A stretch of DNA of 64,000 nt. It comes from Mycolicibacterium diernhoferi. GTDB lineage: Bacteria > Actinomycetota > Actinomycetes > Mycobacteriales > Mycobacteriaceae. Numbering within the stretch: the stretch's first letter is position 1; each line of letters begins with the position of its first letter. Of the stretch, positions 38,247-47,433 are shown piece after piece. The notes under the pieces are model-generated. The model saw nothing but the letters and a program-made list of their open reading frames with translations. It was not told where the DNA came from and did not search any database. The stretch is taken from NCBI RefSeq assembly GCF_019456655.1, contig NZ_CP080332.1, positions 1,364,001-1,428,000 on the forward strand, written 5' to 3'. Both the position numbers and the translations under genes were made by a program.

Positions 38247-39647
38247 ATGAACGAGCTCGCGCCGGGTTTGCCTGCCGTGCAGGTGATGTCCGAGTATGTC
38301 CGGGCCGTTCGCCTGCTCGGACACCCCGCCCCGGAGCCCACCCGCCTGCACACCGCATACACCGCGGAGGACGGGATGGACCTGGCGGCGCTGGACGCCG
38401 ACGCCCGCGCGCTGTCGGCGGCGGCCGCGACCGCCGAGGAGACACTGCTGCTGCAGGAGCACGCGCGACGAACATTGGACGGGACCTGGCGGGGTGCCGG
38501 GGCGCAGGCGGCCGCCGACCGGCTGCACCGGCACGCCGACTCTGCCGGTGCGCTGGTCGAGGGTCTCCGCGGGACTGCGGTGGCGCTCGGCGATCTGGGA
38601 AACCGGTTGCGGCAGTTGATCGATGCCAAGGTCGACACCACGCTGGAGGTCGAAGCACGCGGCGCGAGGGCCCAGTGGCTGGGTGCCGCCCGCACCGTGA
38701 CGACCGGTGCCGGGGACCGTTCTGCCGCCAGCGAGTTGGTGGATATGCAGGTGGCGCCGTTCGTCGCGAACGACATCGGCATCGACTGGGTGTCGTCGAT
38801 GCGGGACACCGAGGCCGCGATCCGGCAGGCCTACCGCGATGCGGCCACCGCGGCCGGCAGCGCTGCAGCGGTATTCGAGCGGTCGGGCTCATTTTTGAGC
38901 GTTGGTACCGGATCTCCGGCAGCTGAGCAGGTGTGGGCTCGCACCGGTCCGGCGGCGGTGACCGTTCCGGCGGGCTATGCGCCGGCACCGCAGGCACCGG
39001 AGTCCTTGGCGGCACCCGCATCTGCCCCTGTCGCGCCGGCCGCGTCGGTGATGCCGTCCTCCGCACCGCCCGCGGCCGGGCCGGCGCCGCTGGATCCGGC
39101 AGCCACAGTGCCCCCGGCCACCCCGATGCCGAACGGTCTCGGCGGCGGGGCATCCCCGCTGGGATCCGGCATGACGGGGTTGTCCGGACTGGGACAGTCC
39201 TTGACCGACATGCTCGGCGGTCTGCTCGGGTCCGGGGGAGATGCACTGGGTGAGAACCTAGCCGGGACTCACGATCTCGACCTTGGACCAGACGATGATC
39301 CGGAGGACCGCGAGATCGAGGACCCCGCCGAGGGTGAGGTGCCCGACGGCGAGGTGCCCGAAGACGAGGTGCCAAAAGGCGACGACTCTGAAGAGGATGA
39401 CTCTGAAGAGACTGAAGGCGAGGCCGAGGCCGGTGACCCGGAGGAGCCCGACGACGCGGCACCCGGCGAACCGGCCGCGGCCGGTGAACCCGCCTCACCC
39501 TCCGAACCCGTTGCCCCGCAACCGGAGCCGCCGGTGCCGACACCCGTGCCCGACCCACCGGTCGATCCGGTCATCCCTGCCGAACCGGCACCGCCGGAGA
39601 CCCCGTGCCAGATCGCGGCCGACGATCTGCCGCAGGCCGGGCCCTGA
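38247..39647 (+). CDS. Ala/Pro-rich protein with helical N-terminus (Rv3439c-like)
   Basis: A 466-residue protein. Residues 1 to about 215 are helical, including TWRGAGAQAAADRLHRHADS, a WXG-like turn (W-R-G) resembling ESX substrates or PE/PPE-associated domains. The rest is Pro/Ala-rich, then strongly acidic (Asp/Glu-rich repeats of the type GEVPDGEVPEDEVPKGDD), then Pro-rich to the C-terminus. There is no signal peptide, so if exported it would use a type VII route (inference). The start ATG has GAGG just upstream. Confidence 0.75.
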   Translation: MNELAPGLPAVQVMSEYVRAVRLLGHPAPEPTRLHTAYTAEDGMDLAALDADARALSAAAATAEETLLLQEHARRTLDGTWRGAGAQAAADRLHRHADSAGALVEGLRGTAVALGDLGNRLRQLIDAKVDTTLEVEARGARAQWLGAARTVTTGAGDRSAASELVDMQVAPFVANDIGIDWVSSMRDTEAAIRQAYRDAATAAGSAAAVFERSGSFLSVGTGSPAAEQVWARTGPAAVTVPAGYAPAPQAPESLAAPASAPVAPAASVMPSSAPPAAGPAPLDPAATVPPATPMPNGLGGGASPLGSGMTGLSGLGQSLTDMLGGLLGSGGDALGENLAGTHDLDLGPDDDPEDREIEDPAEGEVPDGEVPEDEVPKGDDSEEDDSEETEGEAEAGDPEEPDDAAPGEPAAAGEPASPSEPVAPQPEPPVPTPVPDPPVDPVIPAEPAPPETPCQIAADDLPQAGP

Positions 39648-39657
39648 GAGGTGCCCG

Positions 39658-40365
39658 TCAGGGGCTCATCCGGCTGGCGACCAGTTCCCAGCCGTCGACC
39701 GGATTGCCGCGAATGACGAAGTATCCGGTGTTCTGCATCGGCGCGGTGAGGAACGTGCCGGGGTCCACACCGCGCACGTTCATGGCCACCCACATCATGG
39801 TGGCGGCCCCGTGCGAGTAGGCGACCGCGTTGCTGTCCCCGCTGTCGTAGATGGCCTGGACGGCCTCGTCGTAGCGGGCATCGAACTCGTTGCCGTCGAT
39901 GGACCCGGGGATGCGTGCGGCGCGGTCACCGCTCAGCCACCGCAGCGGCGCGGCGGCGTAGGTGGTGGCGGCGTCGGCCTCCGGCAGGCCCTCGTAGTCC
40001 CCGGCCTCGATTTCGCGGAGCCCGGGCAGCACCACGATCGGTTCCCGCAGCGCGGCGGCCATCGGTTGGGCGGTCTGCTGGGTGCGGATCATGGTCGACG
40101 CGTAGACACCGTCGTAGCTGTTGCCCTTGCCGCGCAGTGCGGCGGTGCTGGCCTCGGCTTCCCGGCGGCCGAGGTCGGTGAGTGCGGGGCCCGGGGTGGA
40201 GCTGTCGATCAGACCCGAGGCGTTGCCGGCGGACTGCGCGTGCCGCACCAGGGTCAGGGTGATGTCGCGGAGCTCGGCCGCCGCGATCGGCGCCGACACC
40301 AGCGCCAGCGCGACGGTCAGCAGCAGGGCCGCGGTCGCCCGCCCGATTGCGGTAATGGCCGGCAC
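39658..40365 (-). CDS. Secreted histidine-phosphatase family protein
   Basis: A 235-residue phosphoglycerate mutase-like phosphatase with an N-terminal signal peptide (LLLTVALALVSAPIAAA). The catalytic histidine is in LTLVRHAQSAGNASG (the RHG-type motif reads RHA), a downstream Arg/Glu pair lies in LREIEAGDYEGLPE, and a second His is in AYSHGAATMM. It should dephosphorylate an extracytoplasmic substrate. GTG start at 40365 with GGGAGG upstream. Tail-to-tail with the previous gene, 10 bp apart. Confidence 0.85.
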   Translation of the reverse strand: MPAITAIGRATAALLLTVALALVSAPIAAAELRDITLTLVRHAQSAGNASGLIDSSTPGPALTDLGRREAEASTAALRGKGNSYDGVYASTMIRTQQTAQPMAAALREPIVVLPGLREIEAGDYEGLPEADAATTYAAAPLRWLSGDRAARIPGSIDGNEFDARYDEAVQAIYDSGDSNAVAYSHGAATMMWVAMNVRGVDPGTFLTAPMQNTGYFVIRGNPVDGWELVASRMSP

Positions 40366-40388
40366 AGCGCCTCCCAGAAGTGAGCACG

Positions 40389-40423
40389 AAAAAGGTCGCC
40401 GTCAAACGTATCTGACGGCGACC
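40389..40423 (-). terminator. Terminator downstream of DEAD-box helicase
   Basis: Perfect 11-bp stem (GGTCGCCGTCA / TGACGGCGACC) with an 8-nt loop; on the minus strand it is followed by TTTTT (40389-40393). It ends the helicase transcript and separates it from the phosphatase gene. Confidence 0.85.
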
Positions 40424-40449
40424 ATTTCTCGGTCTCGATCCCTAGCGGA

Positions 40450-41829
40450 TCAGCGGGTGCCGGTGCGTGCGGCACCCGAGCCGCTGCGGCGCGGACGTCC
40501 ACGCCCACCGGCCTGGCCGCCGCCGGAGTGGCCGCCCTGGGCGTGTCCGCCACCGGAATGGCCGGACCCGCCCGAACTGCGCTGCGGCCGGCGGCGGCGT
40601 CCGGGCTGCTGCGAGGTACGCGCCGGCTGGTCGGCCGGGGTCTCCTGCACCAGGCCCCCGCTGAACGAGCGCTCGCCGGGGGCGATCTCCTGCAGCACCG
40701 GGTGCGATGTGCCGGCGAACTTGGTGATGGTCGGCTTCACGCCGGCCTTGCGGGTCAGCACCCGCACGTCGGCGACCTGATCGTCGAGCATCAGGGTCAC
40801 CACCGTGCCGTCGTTGCCGGCGCGGGCGGTACGCCCGGACCGGTGCAGGTAGGCCTTGTGCTCGACCGGCGGATCGGCGTGTACCACCAGGTTGACGTCA
40901 TCGACGTGGATGCCGCGCGCAGCGATGTCGGTGGCCACCAGCACCGCGGCCGACCCGTCGGAGAACGCACCGAGGTTACGCGTGCGGGCGTTCTGGGAGA
41001 GGTTGCCGTGCAGTTCGACTGCCGGGACGCCACGCGAGTTCAGCTTGCGGGCAAGGCCTTTGGCGCCGTACTTGGTGCGCGCGAACACGATGGTGCGACC
41101 GGGGGAGGCGGCCAGATCGGCCAGCACCTCGAAGCGGGCCGAGCCGTCCACGTGCAGGACGTGGTGCACCATGGCCGAGACCGGGGACTGCTCGGAGTCC
41201 ACGCTGTGCACGATCGGGTTGTGCAGGTAGCGGTCGACCAGGACGTCGATGCCGTTGTCCAGGGTGGCCGAGAACAGCAGCCGCTGGCAGTTGCGCGGGG
41301 TGCGGTCCAGCAGGCGCTTCACCGGCGGCAGGAAGCCCAGGTCGGCCATGTGGTCGGCCTCGTCGAGCACGGTGACCTCCACCGCGGACAGGTCGGCATG
41401 ACCGGACTTGACGTGATCTTCCAGCCGGCCGGGGCAGGCGATGACGATGTCGACGCCGTCGCGCAGCTTCTGGATCTGGGGTCCGGCGCTGACGCCGCCG
41501 AAGATGGTGGCCGAACGCAGGTTGGTGGCCTTGGCCAGCGGTGCGAGCGAGGCGTCGATCTGGGTGGCCAGCTCCCGGGTCGGGGCCAGGATCAGCGCGC
41601 GGGGCTTGCCGGAACGCCGCGGGGCGGCAGACGCTGCCAGGCGAGTGACGACGGGCAGCAGGAACGCGTAGGTCTTGCCGGACCCGGTGCGGCCGCGGCC
41701 GAGCACGTCACGGCCGGCCAGCGAATCGGGCAGCGTCGCGGACTGGATGGGGAAGGGGGACTCGATGCCACTGGCGGCGAGCGTGGTGACAACGGCCTCG
41801 GGCAAGCCGAGGTCGGCAAAGGTAGACAA
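40450..41829 (-). CDS. DEAD-box ATP-dependent RNA helicase
   Basis: Unwinds RNA duplexes; RhlE/DeaD-like, about 459 aa. Motifs: Q motif SGIESPFPIQSATLPDSLAG, I GRTGSGKT, II VLDEAD, III SAT in LLFSATLDN, VI HRSGRTARAG. The C-terminal tail is rich in Gly, Arg, Gln and Ser (GGSGHSGGGHAQGGHSGGGQ), a basic RNA-binding extension. The start is TTG 41829 with GGAG 7 nt upstream, giving MSTFADLGLPEAVV. A long untranslated stretch (about 200 bp) precedes it, as is common for cold-regulated helicase genes (inference). Confidence 0.93.
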   Translation of the reverse strand: MSTFADLGLPEAVVTTLAASGIESPFPIQSATLPDSLAGRDVLGRGRTGSGKTYAFLLPVVTRLAASAAPRRSGKPRALILAPTRELATQIDASLAPLAKATNLRSATIFGGVSAGPQIQKLRDGVDIVIACPGRLEDHVKSGHADLSAVEVTVLDEADHMADLGFLPPVKRLLDRTPRNCQRLLFSATLDNGIDVLVDRYLHNPIVHSVDSEQSPVSAMVHHVLHVDGSARFEVLADLAASPGRTIVFARTKYGAKGLARKLNSRGVPAVELHGNLSQNARTRNLGAFSDGSAAVLVATDIAARGIHVDDVNLVVHADPPVEHKAYLHRSGRTARAGNDGTVVTLMLDDQVADVRVLTRKAGVKPTITKFAGTSHPVLQEIAPGERSFSGGLVQETPADQPARTSQQPGRRRRPQRSSGGSGHSGGGHAQGGHSGGGQAGGRGRPRRSGSGAARTGTR

Positions 41830-42036
41830 GTAAATGCTCCAGAAATAGAAACGGTCGTCCTGCCCGGCGCGGATGGTCCCGCGGCGCTCGGTGTGACGAT
41901 CAGCAGAGCTCAAGAATGGCCCTGGCGAAGCGGCAAAAGGCAGAACAGACGATGCCGCTGTTACACAGGGTACCTAATGATGCCGCCGGGCCCCAATCAG
42001 TGAGGTGAGCGTCACCCGCAACCGCCCTCGGCGGGG

Positions 42037-43083
42037 CTACAGGTCGCCGGTCAGCGACACCAATTCCTCGGTGAACCGAATGGCCTCGGCATCGTCGGTG
42101 GCCAGTGGGTGCACCAGCATGGTGGTCACGCCGGCCTCCTTGTAGGCCGCCAGTCGCTCCTGGACGAAGCCACGCGGACCGACCAGTGACACCTGCCGGA
42201 CCAACTCGTCGGGCACCGCGGCGATGGCTTCGGATTTCTTGCCGGACAGGAACAGGTCCTGGATGTGATCGGCCACCTCGCCGAATCCGTACCGGGTGGC
42301 GAGGTTGTGGTAGAAGTTCTTGCCGCGTGCGCCCATGCCGCCGATGTAGAGCGCCAATTGGGGTTTGGCCCAGGCCAACCTGTCATCGAGATCCTCGCCG
42401 ATGGCAAGGCTGGCGCTGACCATGATGTCCAGCGGTCCCAGGGCCGGGTCGCGCTTGGCGTAGCCCGCGCGCAGCGCATCGCCCCACACCTCGTCGGCCT
42501 TCTCCGGGTAGAAGAACACCGGCTGCCAGCCCTGTGCGATCTCGGCGGTCAGCTCGACGTTCTTCGGTCCCAGCGCAGCGATGGTGATCGGGATGTCCTC
42601 CCGCACTGGATGATTGATGAGGCGCAGCGGTTTGCCGAGGCCGGTGCCGCGGTCGGCGGGCAGCGGGATCTGGTAGTGCTTGCCCTCGTAGTTCACCTTC
42701 TCGCGGCGCCACACCTGGCGGCAGATGTCCACCACCTCGCGGGTGCGGCCCAGCGGGGCGTCGAACGGCACCCCGTGGAAGCCCTCCATGACCTGCGGGC
42801 CGGAGGTGCCGATACCGAGCCGGAAGCGACCGTCGGAGACGTAGTCCAGCCCGGCCGCCGTCATCGCCAGCAGGGTGGGGGTGCGCACGTAGATCGGCAC
42901 CACACCGGATCCGAGCTCGATGGTCGACGTCTTGGCGGCCAGGTATCCGAGTTGGCTGATGGCGTCATAGGAGTACGCCTCGGCGACCAACGCGATATCG
43001 GCGCCGACCTTCTCCAGTTCGACGACCTGCTCGACCGCCTGTTTGAACCCGCCCGCGTAGCTCATGAAGATGCCTGTCCGCAT
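42037..43083 (-). CDS. LLM-class F420-dependent oxidoreductase
   Basis: Luciferase-like monooxygenase-fold enzyme, 348 aa, likely using coenzyme F420. Family segments: VAEAYSYDAISQLGYLAAKT, GSGVVPIYVRTPTLLAMTA, DGRFRLGIGTSGPQVMEGFHG and ITIAALGPKNVELTAEIAQG. Mycobacterial relatives (Rv3520c type) are encoded near lipid or sterol catabolism genes. The substrate is not deducible. The start ATG is 43083; a perfect palindrome (43097-43110) lies 13 bp upstream and may be its operator. Confidence 0.88.
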   Translation of the reverse strand: MRTGIFMSYAGGFKQAVEQVVELEKVGADIALVAEAYSYDAISQLGYLAAKTSTIELGSGVVPIYVRTPTLLAMTAAGLDYVSDGRFRLGIGTSGPQVMEGFHGVPFDAPLGRTREVVDICRQVWRREKVNYEGKHYQIPLPADRGTGLGKPLRLINHPVREDIPITIAALGPKNVELTAEIAQGWQPVFFYPEKADEVWGDALRAGYAKRDPALGPLDIMVSASLAIGEDLDDRLAWAKPQLALYIGGMGARGKNFYHNLATRYGFGEVADHIQDLFLSGKKSEAIAAVPDELVRQVSLVGPRGFVQERLAAYKEAGVTTMLVHPLATDDAEAIRFTEELVSLTGDL

Positions 43084-43096
43084 TCGTCAGTTATAC

Positions 43097-43110
43097 ACCA
43101 ACCAGTTGGT
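43097..43110. promoter_or_regulatory. Palindrome ACCAACCAGTTGGT, candidate operator
   Basis: 14-bp perfect inverted repeat (6-bp arms, 2-bp centre) directly upstream of the LLM oxidoreductase start. Size and symmetry fit a TetR-family operator. It resembles, but does not match, the KstR consensus. Confidence 0.5.
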
Positions 43111-43251
43111 TGAGCAAGGCGGTGAGCGTCCGCACGTGTCGGGGTGTTTTCCGTTTTCGCGCCCGACAATGGCGTAAACCGATCCGACAATATCGCTCGC
43201 ACAGTTATTCTCGTCGAATATCGCAGTATGCGGGGATCGGGTGGAATTTCG

Positions 43252-43974
43252 ATGCGTAAATCGGTGGGGTTCGCACTGGCGGCGGTGCTGGCGGTGTCGT
43301 CTGTGCTGTGCATCTCCGCGGCCCGGGTGGCGGTCGCCGAGGTCGGGGCCGGCTGGTTCCCGGTCGGCGCAGTGATCGCCGGCAAGAGTCCGGATCAATT
43401 GGGCGACTGGACTGTTCGCTACGAACGCCTGGGTGGTCCGGATCCGGCCATCGTGGATTCGATCAATGCGGTGATCGACGCGGAGGCGCGCGGCCAGGTC
43501 GCCACCTACGAACCGAGCGCCACCAAGACTCAGCCCTGGACGCTCGATGTGAACGGCACCCTGTCATTCCGGGAAATCACGGTATCGGCGCTTTTCGTCG
43601 GTGAATACGACACCGATATGCCGAATATGCCGATTCACACCGTGGGTACCCGGGTATTCGACAAACGCAGCGGAATTCTGATCAGCTGGGACAATCTGTT
43701 CGTCGACAAATCGGCGGGGCTGGCCCGGATCTCGGAGCTCACCAAGGCCATCCTGCCGACCGTCTACGCACCGCCCCGCCGGCCCGGGGTGTGGCAATTC
43801 GGCAGTGAGATCGCCCCGGTCGACGCCAACTTCCGGTTCTGGATCCCCACCGCCGGCGGTATCGAACTGCACTTCCCGGACGGGCAGTTCGGCCGCGGGG
43901 CGGCGGTGATCACGGTGCCGTGGGCCGGGGTCGCCGATCTGATCGCACCGGTGTTCGGGCCGATCACCGGGTAG
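43252..43974 (+). CDS. Secreted DUF3298/RsiV-like protein
   Basis: A 240-residue exported protein. The signal peptide (residues 1 to about 29, SVGFALAAVLAVSSVLCISA) ends before EVGAGWFPVG. The mature domain has the layout of DUF3298/RsiV-type secreted proteins: LSFREITVSALFVGEYD, GTRVFDKRSGILISWDNLF and the C-terminal GIELHFPDGQFGRGAAVITV. Its function is unknown. ATG 43252 gives a clean signal peptide; longer frames do not. It overlaps the 3' end of the convergent carotenoid oxygenase by 11 bp. Confidence 0.75.
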   Translation: MRKSVGFALAAVLAVSSVLCISAARVAVAEVGAGWFPVGAVIAGKSPDQLGDWTVRYERLGGPDPAIVDSINAVIDAEARGQVATYEPSATKTQPWTLDVNGTLSFREITVSALFVGEYDTDMPNMPIHTVGTRVFDKRSGILISWDNLFVDKSAGLARISELTKAILPTVYAPPRRPGVWQFGSEIAPVDANFRFWIPTAGGIELHFPDGQFGRGAAVITVPWAGVADLIAPVFGPITG

Positions 43975-45421
43975 CCGTCGCCCCCTTGGGCTGGGCGACC
44001 CGCGGGGTGTAGCAGCCGTGGAAGCTCAGCGGCAGGTGGTGGCGCAGCTGCCCGATGTAGACGGGGCCGGCCTCGATCCTGCGGGCGTCGAAGATGTAGA
44101 GGCCGGCGGTGTTGTTGATCCCGTCCAGCACCGGTTCGATCAGCCAGCCGTCGTCCTCCTCGGTCGCGCCGGGCCGGGCGGCGAAGATCACCTCGTGCGG
44201 CAGGTGCCCGTCGGGGAACTGGAACAGGGTGTCCTTGCCGGTCTCGTTGTCGATCTTGGCCAGTGCATTGGGGAACAGGCTTCCCCCGGTGGCCGCCGAC
44301 AGGTAGAAGTACCGGTTCGGCCGGGCCATCTGGTTGATGTTGATCATCGGGAATTCGCCGGGCACGTCGGAGAACTCGTCGATCGTCACCTTCCCGGACC
44401 CGGAAACCCTCACCCGGGTGGGCAATCCACCGTAGGGCATGGTCGAGGTCTCCATCAGCGTCTCGACACCGGCCAACTGGCCGTTGAGTTGCTCCCAGGT
44501 GGCGTGGTAGTTCAGGACGTCGACCACGACGTCGCCGTTCTCGTCGTCGTAGGCGTTGGCGAAGTGCAGATGCAGCATCGGATCGGTGTGGAAGATCCGG
44601 GTTTTGCCGCCGTCCCGCGGCACCAGCGCGATCGTGGTGCCGACCGACGCTTTGTAGTCGATGGCGTCGATGTAGTTGCGCAGGCCGAACGCCGCGCCGA
44701 AGAACTTGTGCAAGGGGAACACCAACGGCGGGATGACGAAGACCAGGTACCGCTTGGTCAGGCCCATGTCGTGGTTGAACATCGGTCCGGGCAATTTGAC
44801 CTGACCGAGCCTGCTCAACTTGCCCTGACGGTCCACCCGGTAGCAGATCAACTTCGGGACCGGTGCCATCGCCAGCCCGAAGTTGAACATCTCGCCGGTG
44901 TCGCGGTCCCACTTGGGATGCGCCGAGAACGCGCCCAGCCATTTGAGTTCACCGTCGTAGTCGTACTCACCCTTGGTGCGCAGCGTGTCGGGATCGAGTT
45001 CGGTGGGCCGCCCACCCTCCCACAGCGCCAATAGCTTTCCGGCGTTCATGATGACCGAGGTGTTGGCCACGTTGGCGGGGAAGCGCAACGCATTGGCCAG
45101 CAGGCCACCGTCGCGCATGGTGCCCAGCGCGCGGAACGGCGCGCCCTCGGAGATGATCGAGCGCTGGTAGTGCTTGGTCTGGACGAACCGGTTGCGAAAG
45201 CGCACCACGCCGTCGGACATGGAGTACATCGACAGCATGCCGTCGCCGTCGAAGATGTGCCCGAGCGGGGTGCCGCCGGCCTCCATCTTTCCCGGGCCGT
45301 TGCGGTATACGGTCCCGCGTAGCTCGGCGGGCAACTCGCCGGTGACATCGTCGATCGTGTAGTCGTGCTCGTCGTAGAGCGGGGAATACACCTGGAACGG
45401 ATTGTTGTCGATGGTGGTCAT
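43964..45421 (-). CDS. Carotenoid cleavage dioxygenase (CCD family), copy 1
   Basis: Non-haem iron dioxygenase, 485 aa, that cleaves conjugated C=C bonds of carotenoids, apocarotenoids or stilbenes. Iron ligands by pattern: His168 (FSAHPKWD), His217 (MFNHDMG), His286 (LHLHFANAYDDE) and His468 (SFHGCYTPR). N-terminal family segments such as YRNGPGKMEAGG and HIFDGDGML are intact. It is the last gene of a leftward operon, 23 nt after a D27-like isomerase gene and downstream of yrbE/mce and a P450. An apocarotenoid substrate is favoured by the D27-like neighbour; lignostilbene-type cleavage is the main alternative. Confidence 0.92.
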   Translation of the reverse strand: MTTIDNNPFQVYSPLYDEHDYTIDDVTGELPAELRGTVYRNGPGKMEAGGTPLGHIFDGDGMLSMYSMSDGVVRFRNRFVQTKHYQRSIISEGAPFRALGTMRDGGLLANALRFPANVANTSVIMNAGKLLALWEGGRPTELDPDTLRTKGEYDYDGELKWLGAFSAHPKWDRDTGEMFNFGLAMAPVPKLICYRVDRQGKLSRLGQVKLPGPMFNHDMGLTKRYLVFVIPPLVFPLHKFFGAAFGLRNYIDAIDYKASVGTTIALVPRDGGKTRIFHTDPMLHLHFANAYDDENGDVVVDVLNYHATWEQLNGQLAGVETLMETSTMPYGGLPTRVRVSGSGKVTIDEFSDVPGEFPMININQMARPNRYFYLSAATGGSLFPNALAKIDNETGKDTLFQFPDGHLPHEVIFAARPGATEEDDGWLIEPVLDGINNTAGLYIFDARRIEAGPVYIGQLRHHLPLSFHGCYTPRVAQPKGATATR

Positions 45422-45444
45422 GGCGGGTTTCCTTCTCGTCAGGT

Positions 45445-46128
45445 TCAGTGGGCCGTGCGGACGCGTAGGGTGCAGCCCAGGCCGGGCAGGTGCGGGTCGA
45501 ACTCCAGCGGCATGGGTCCGCCGGCGTGAAAGACTTTCTCGCAGGCTGCCTTACAGCCCATCCGGCAGGACGCGTCCTGGGCGGTGTCCGGGCTGACGCA
45601 GGTGTGCATCGCGCATTCCGGGATCTCGTAGACCAGGGTGCCGTCCGGCTCGGTACCGGTGCGGTGGATGGGCCCGACCAGGAAGGTCGACACGCTGACC
45701 CCGAGGTCCAGCACGGTCGGGTACAGAGCCTTGGGGATCCACGGGACGACATTGAAGACCGGCAGCAGCAACCGCAGCCAGCCCCGCAGCCGGCCGGCGA
45801 CGGCGTCGGACACCAGTTCCTCGACCGCGGGCCAGGGCAGGATCCGCAGCAGTTCGGTGCTGGTCCACTCCAATTCGCGGACGAACTGCCGGTATTGACG
45901 CTGCCAGGAACGCCGCGGACTCTCGAACAGGCCACGGCGCCGACGGCGTTCGCTCACCAGTGCGGCCCAGTTCTTTTCGACCGCGTCGCGATCGTCGGTG
46001 ACAACCCGCAGCAGCGGCAGGAACACCGTCTCGGGTAGGTCGCCGACCCGCTTGAGCATGGAGTGCATCAGCCATTCGTCGCGCAGCGCGGTGAGCGGGC
46101 CGATCTCGGTGCTGAGAGTGGTTGTCAT
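45445..46128 (-). CDS. DWARF27-like (DUF4033) beta-carotene isomerase candidate
   Basis: A 227-residue protein whose C-terminus carries the cysteine pattern of the D27 family. Cys172 and Cys177 are followed by Cys188-x3-Cys192-x3-Cys196, F200, a G-x-P-x-P-L stretch (GGPMPLEFDP) and Cys219. Plant D27 is an iron-containing all-trans/9-cis-beta-carotene isomerase acting before CCD7, and shows the same C-x3-C-x3-C, F, G-P-L and C order. The N-terminal 160 residues are helical and basic (SERRRRRGL). It lies between the Mce genes and a CCD, 15 nt and 23 nt from its neighbours. Assignment is by motif only; the substrate is unknown. Confidence 0.65.
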   Translation of the reverse strand: MTTTLSTEIGPLTALRDEWLMHSMLKRVGDLPETVFLPLLRVVTDDRDAVEKNWAALVSERRRRRGLFESPRRSWQRQYRQFVRELEWTSTELLRILPWPAVEELVSDAVAGRLRGWLRLLLPVFNVVPWIPKALYPTVLDLGVSVSTFLVGPIHRTGTEPDGTLVYEIPECAMHTCVSPDTAQDASCRMGCKAACEKVFHAGGPMPLEFDPHLPGLGCTLRVRTAH

Positions 46129-46143
46129 GGGCGCTTCTTTCTG

Positions 46144-47433
46144 TTACCACTGCCCGCCCTGGAGAATGGGCTCAGACTCCGGGGGAAGTTGCGGTCCGCC
46201 ATACGGCAGTTCGATGGTGTGCTCGGTGATCGGGGTGGGGTCGGCGCGCCGGAGCGGATCGAGGCCCGGCGGGGGCAGCGCGGTGTCGTCGCCCGCCGGT
46301 CGCGGCGCGTTACGGGCGCCGCGGACCAACAGGTTGGGATCCGGGTTCTGGCAGTAGGTGTAGAGATACGGTTCCGGGTAGTTCGGGATGAACGGCACAT
46401 CGCGCGGATGCGGGTAGTCGCACACCGGTCGGGGATAGATGTCGGCGATCGCCCAGATCGCACCGTCGTGCATCAGCGACCGGATGCCGTTGAGCAGCGG
46501 CTGACGGTCTTCGCTGAACATCCTGTCCAGAGCCGGAACCCGGACATAGGACAACTGCGACACCGTGGTCAGGTCGCCGAGCAACTGCACCATGGTGGGG
46601 GAGTTGTCCGCGATCACGGTGTCCACGGTCTGCAGCAGATGCGGGGTGCGGTCGAGCAACGTCCGGATCCCGGCGTCCTTGGCGCCGATACCGCCGAGTG
46701 TGACGGCCAGATTGTCCGAGGTGGCCTGCAGCCCCGCCGAGGATTCGTCGAGCAACCGGAAGACGCTGCGGCTGCTGCGCAGCAATGTCGTGGTCTGCGG
46801 CAGCACCCCGTCCAGGGTGTTGAGCAACAGTTGGGCGCCGTTGAACAGGTCGCGCAGCTTCTCCGGTCCCTGATCGCTGACGCCGAGTTCGTCGATGACG
46901 GAACTGATCTGGGCTGGATCGGCCTGGGCCAGCACGCCGTCGACGTTGGTCAGCAGGCGCCATAGTGGGATCGGGGTCTCGGTGTGGTCGCGGTCGATCA
47001 CCGTGTCGTCGGCCAGGAACGGGCCGCTGGTGTGTTGCGGGGCGAAATCCAGGTACTGCTCCCCGGCCGGGGAGAGCCCGGAGACCCGGACGGTGGTGTC
47101 CTGGAGCGGGATGCGGGCGTCACCGTCGATCACCGCGGTGGCGAGCACCCCGTCGCCGGTGACCTCCACGGACTGCACCCGGCCGACCGGGATACCCCGC
47201 ACGGTGACGTCCTGTCCGGCCAGCAATCCACCGGACTCGGCCAGGTCCACCCCGACGGTGATCTGGCTGTCGAACGGGTTGATCCGTAGCGATCCGAACG
47301 CCAGATAGGAGGCGCCGACGACGACCAGCAGGCACTGGCCGACCACCGAGAGCAGGAGCCGACGCGACGTCGCGGTCTCCACCGCGCGAATGGCGAATGC
47401 CGACAGGGGATTCAGCACGCTTCGGATGCTCAT
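46144..47433 (-). CDS. MCE-family protein, sixth of operon (MceF)
   Basis: Last of six MCE-domain proteins that form a periplasmic lipid-transfer conduit. 429 aa: one N-terminal membrane helix (about residues 24-45, SVVGQCLLVVVGASYLAFG), an MCE domain (VGVDLAESGGLLAGQDVTVRG, PVGRVQSVEV), a helical region, and a Pro-rich C-terminus with a Tyr/Pro segment (PRPVCDYPHPRDVPF) typical of MceF. ATG overlaps the mceE stop by 4 nt. The paralogue class (mce1-8) cannot be assigned from this sequence alone. Confidence 0.9.
   Translation of the reverse strand: MSIRSVLNPLSAFAIRAVETATSRRLLLSVVGQCLLVVVGASYLAFGSLRINPFDSQITVGVDLAESGGLLAGQDVTVRGIPVGRVQSVEVTGDGVLATAVIDGDARIPLQDTTVRVSGLSPAGEQYLDFAPQHTSGPFLADDTVIDRDHTETPIPLWRLLTNVDGVLAQADPAQISSVIDELGVSDQGPEKLRDLFNGAQLLLNTLDGVLPQTTTLLRSSRSVFRLLDESSAGLQATSDNLAVTLGGIGAKDAGIRTLLDRTPHLLQTVDTVIADNSPTMVQLLGDLTTVSQLSYVRVPALDRMFSEDRQPLLNGIRSLMHDGAIWAIADIYPRPVCDYPHPRDVPFIPNYPEPYLYTYCQNPDPNLLVRGARNAPRPAGDDTALPPPGLDPLRRADPTPITEHTIELPYGGPQLPPESEPILQGGQW

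Noticed and set aside
43097..43110. KstR cholesterol-regulon site
   Set aside because: AACnnGTT is present, but the outer T and A of the TnnAACnnGTTnnA consensus are missing.
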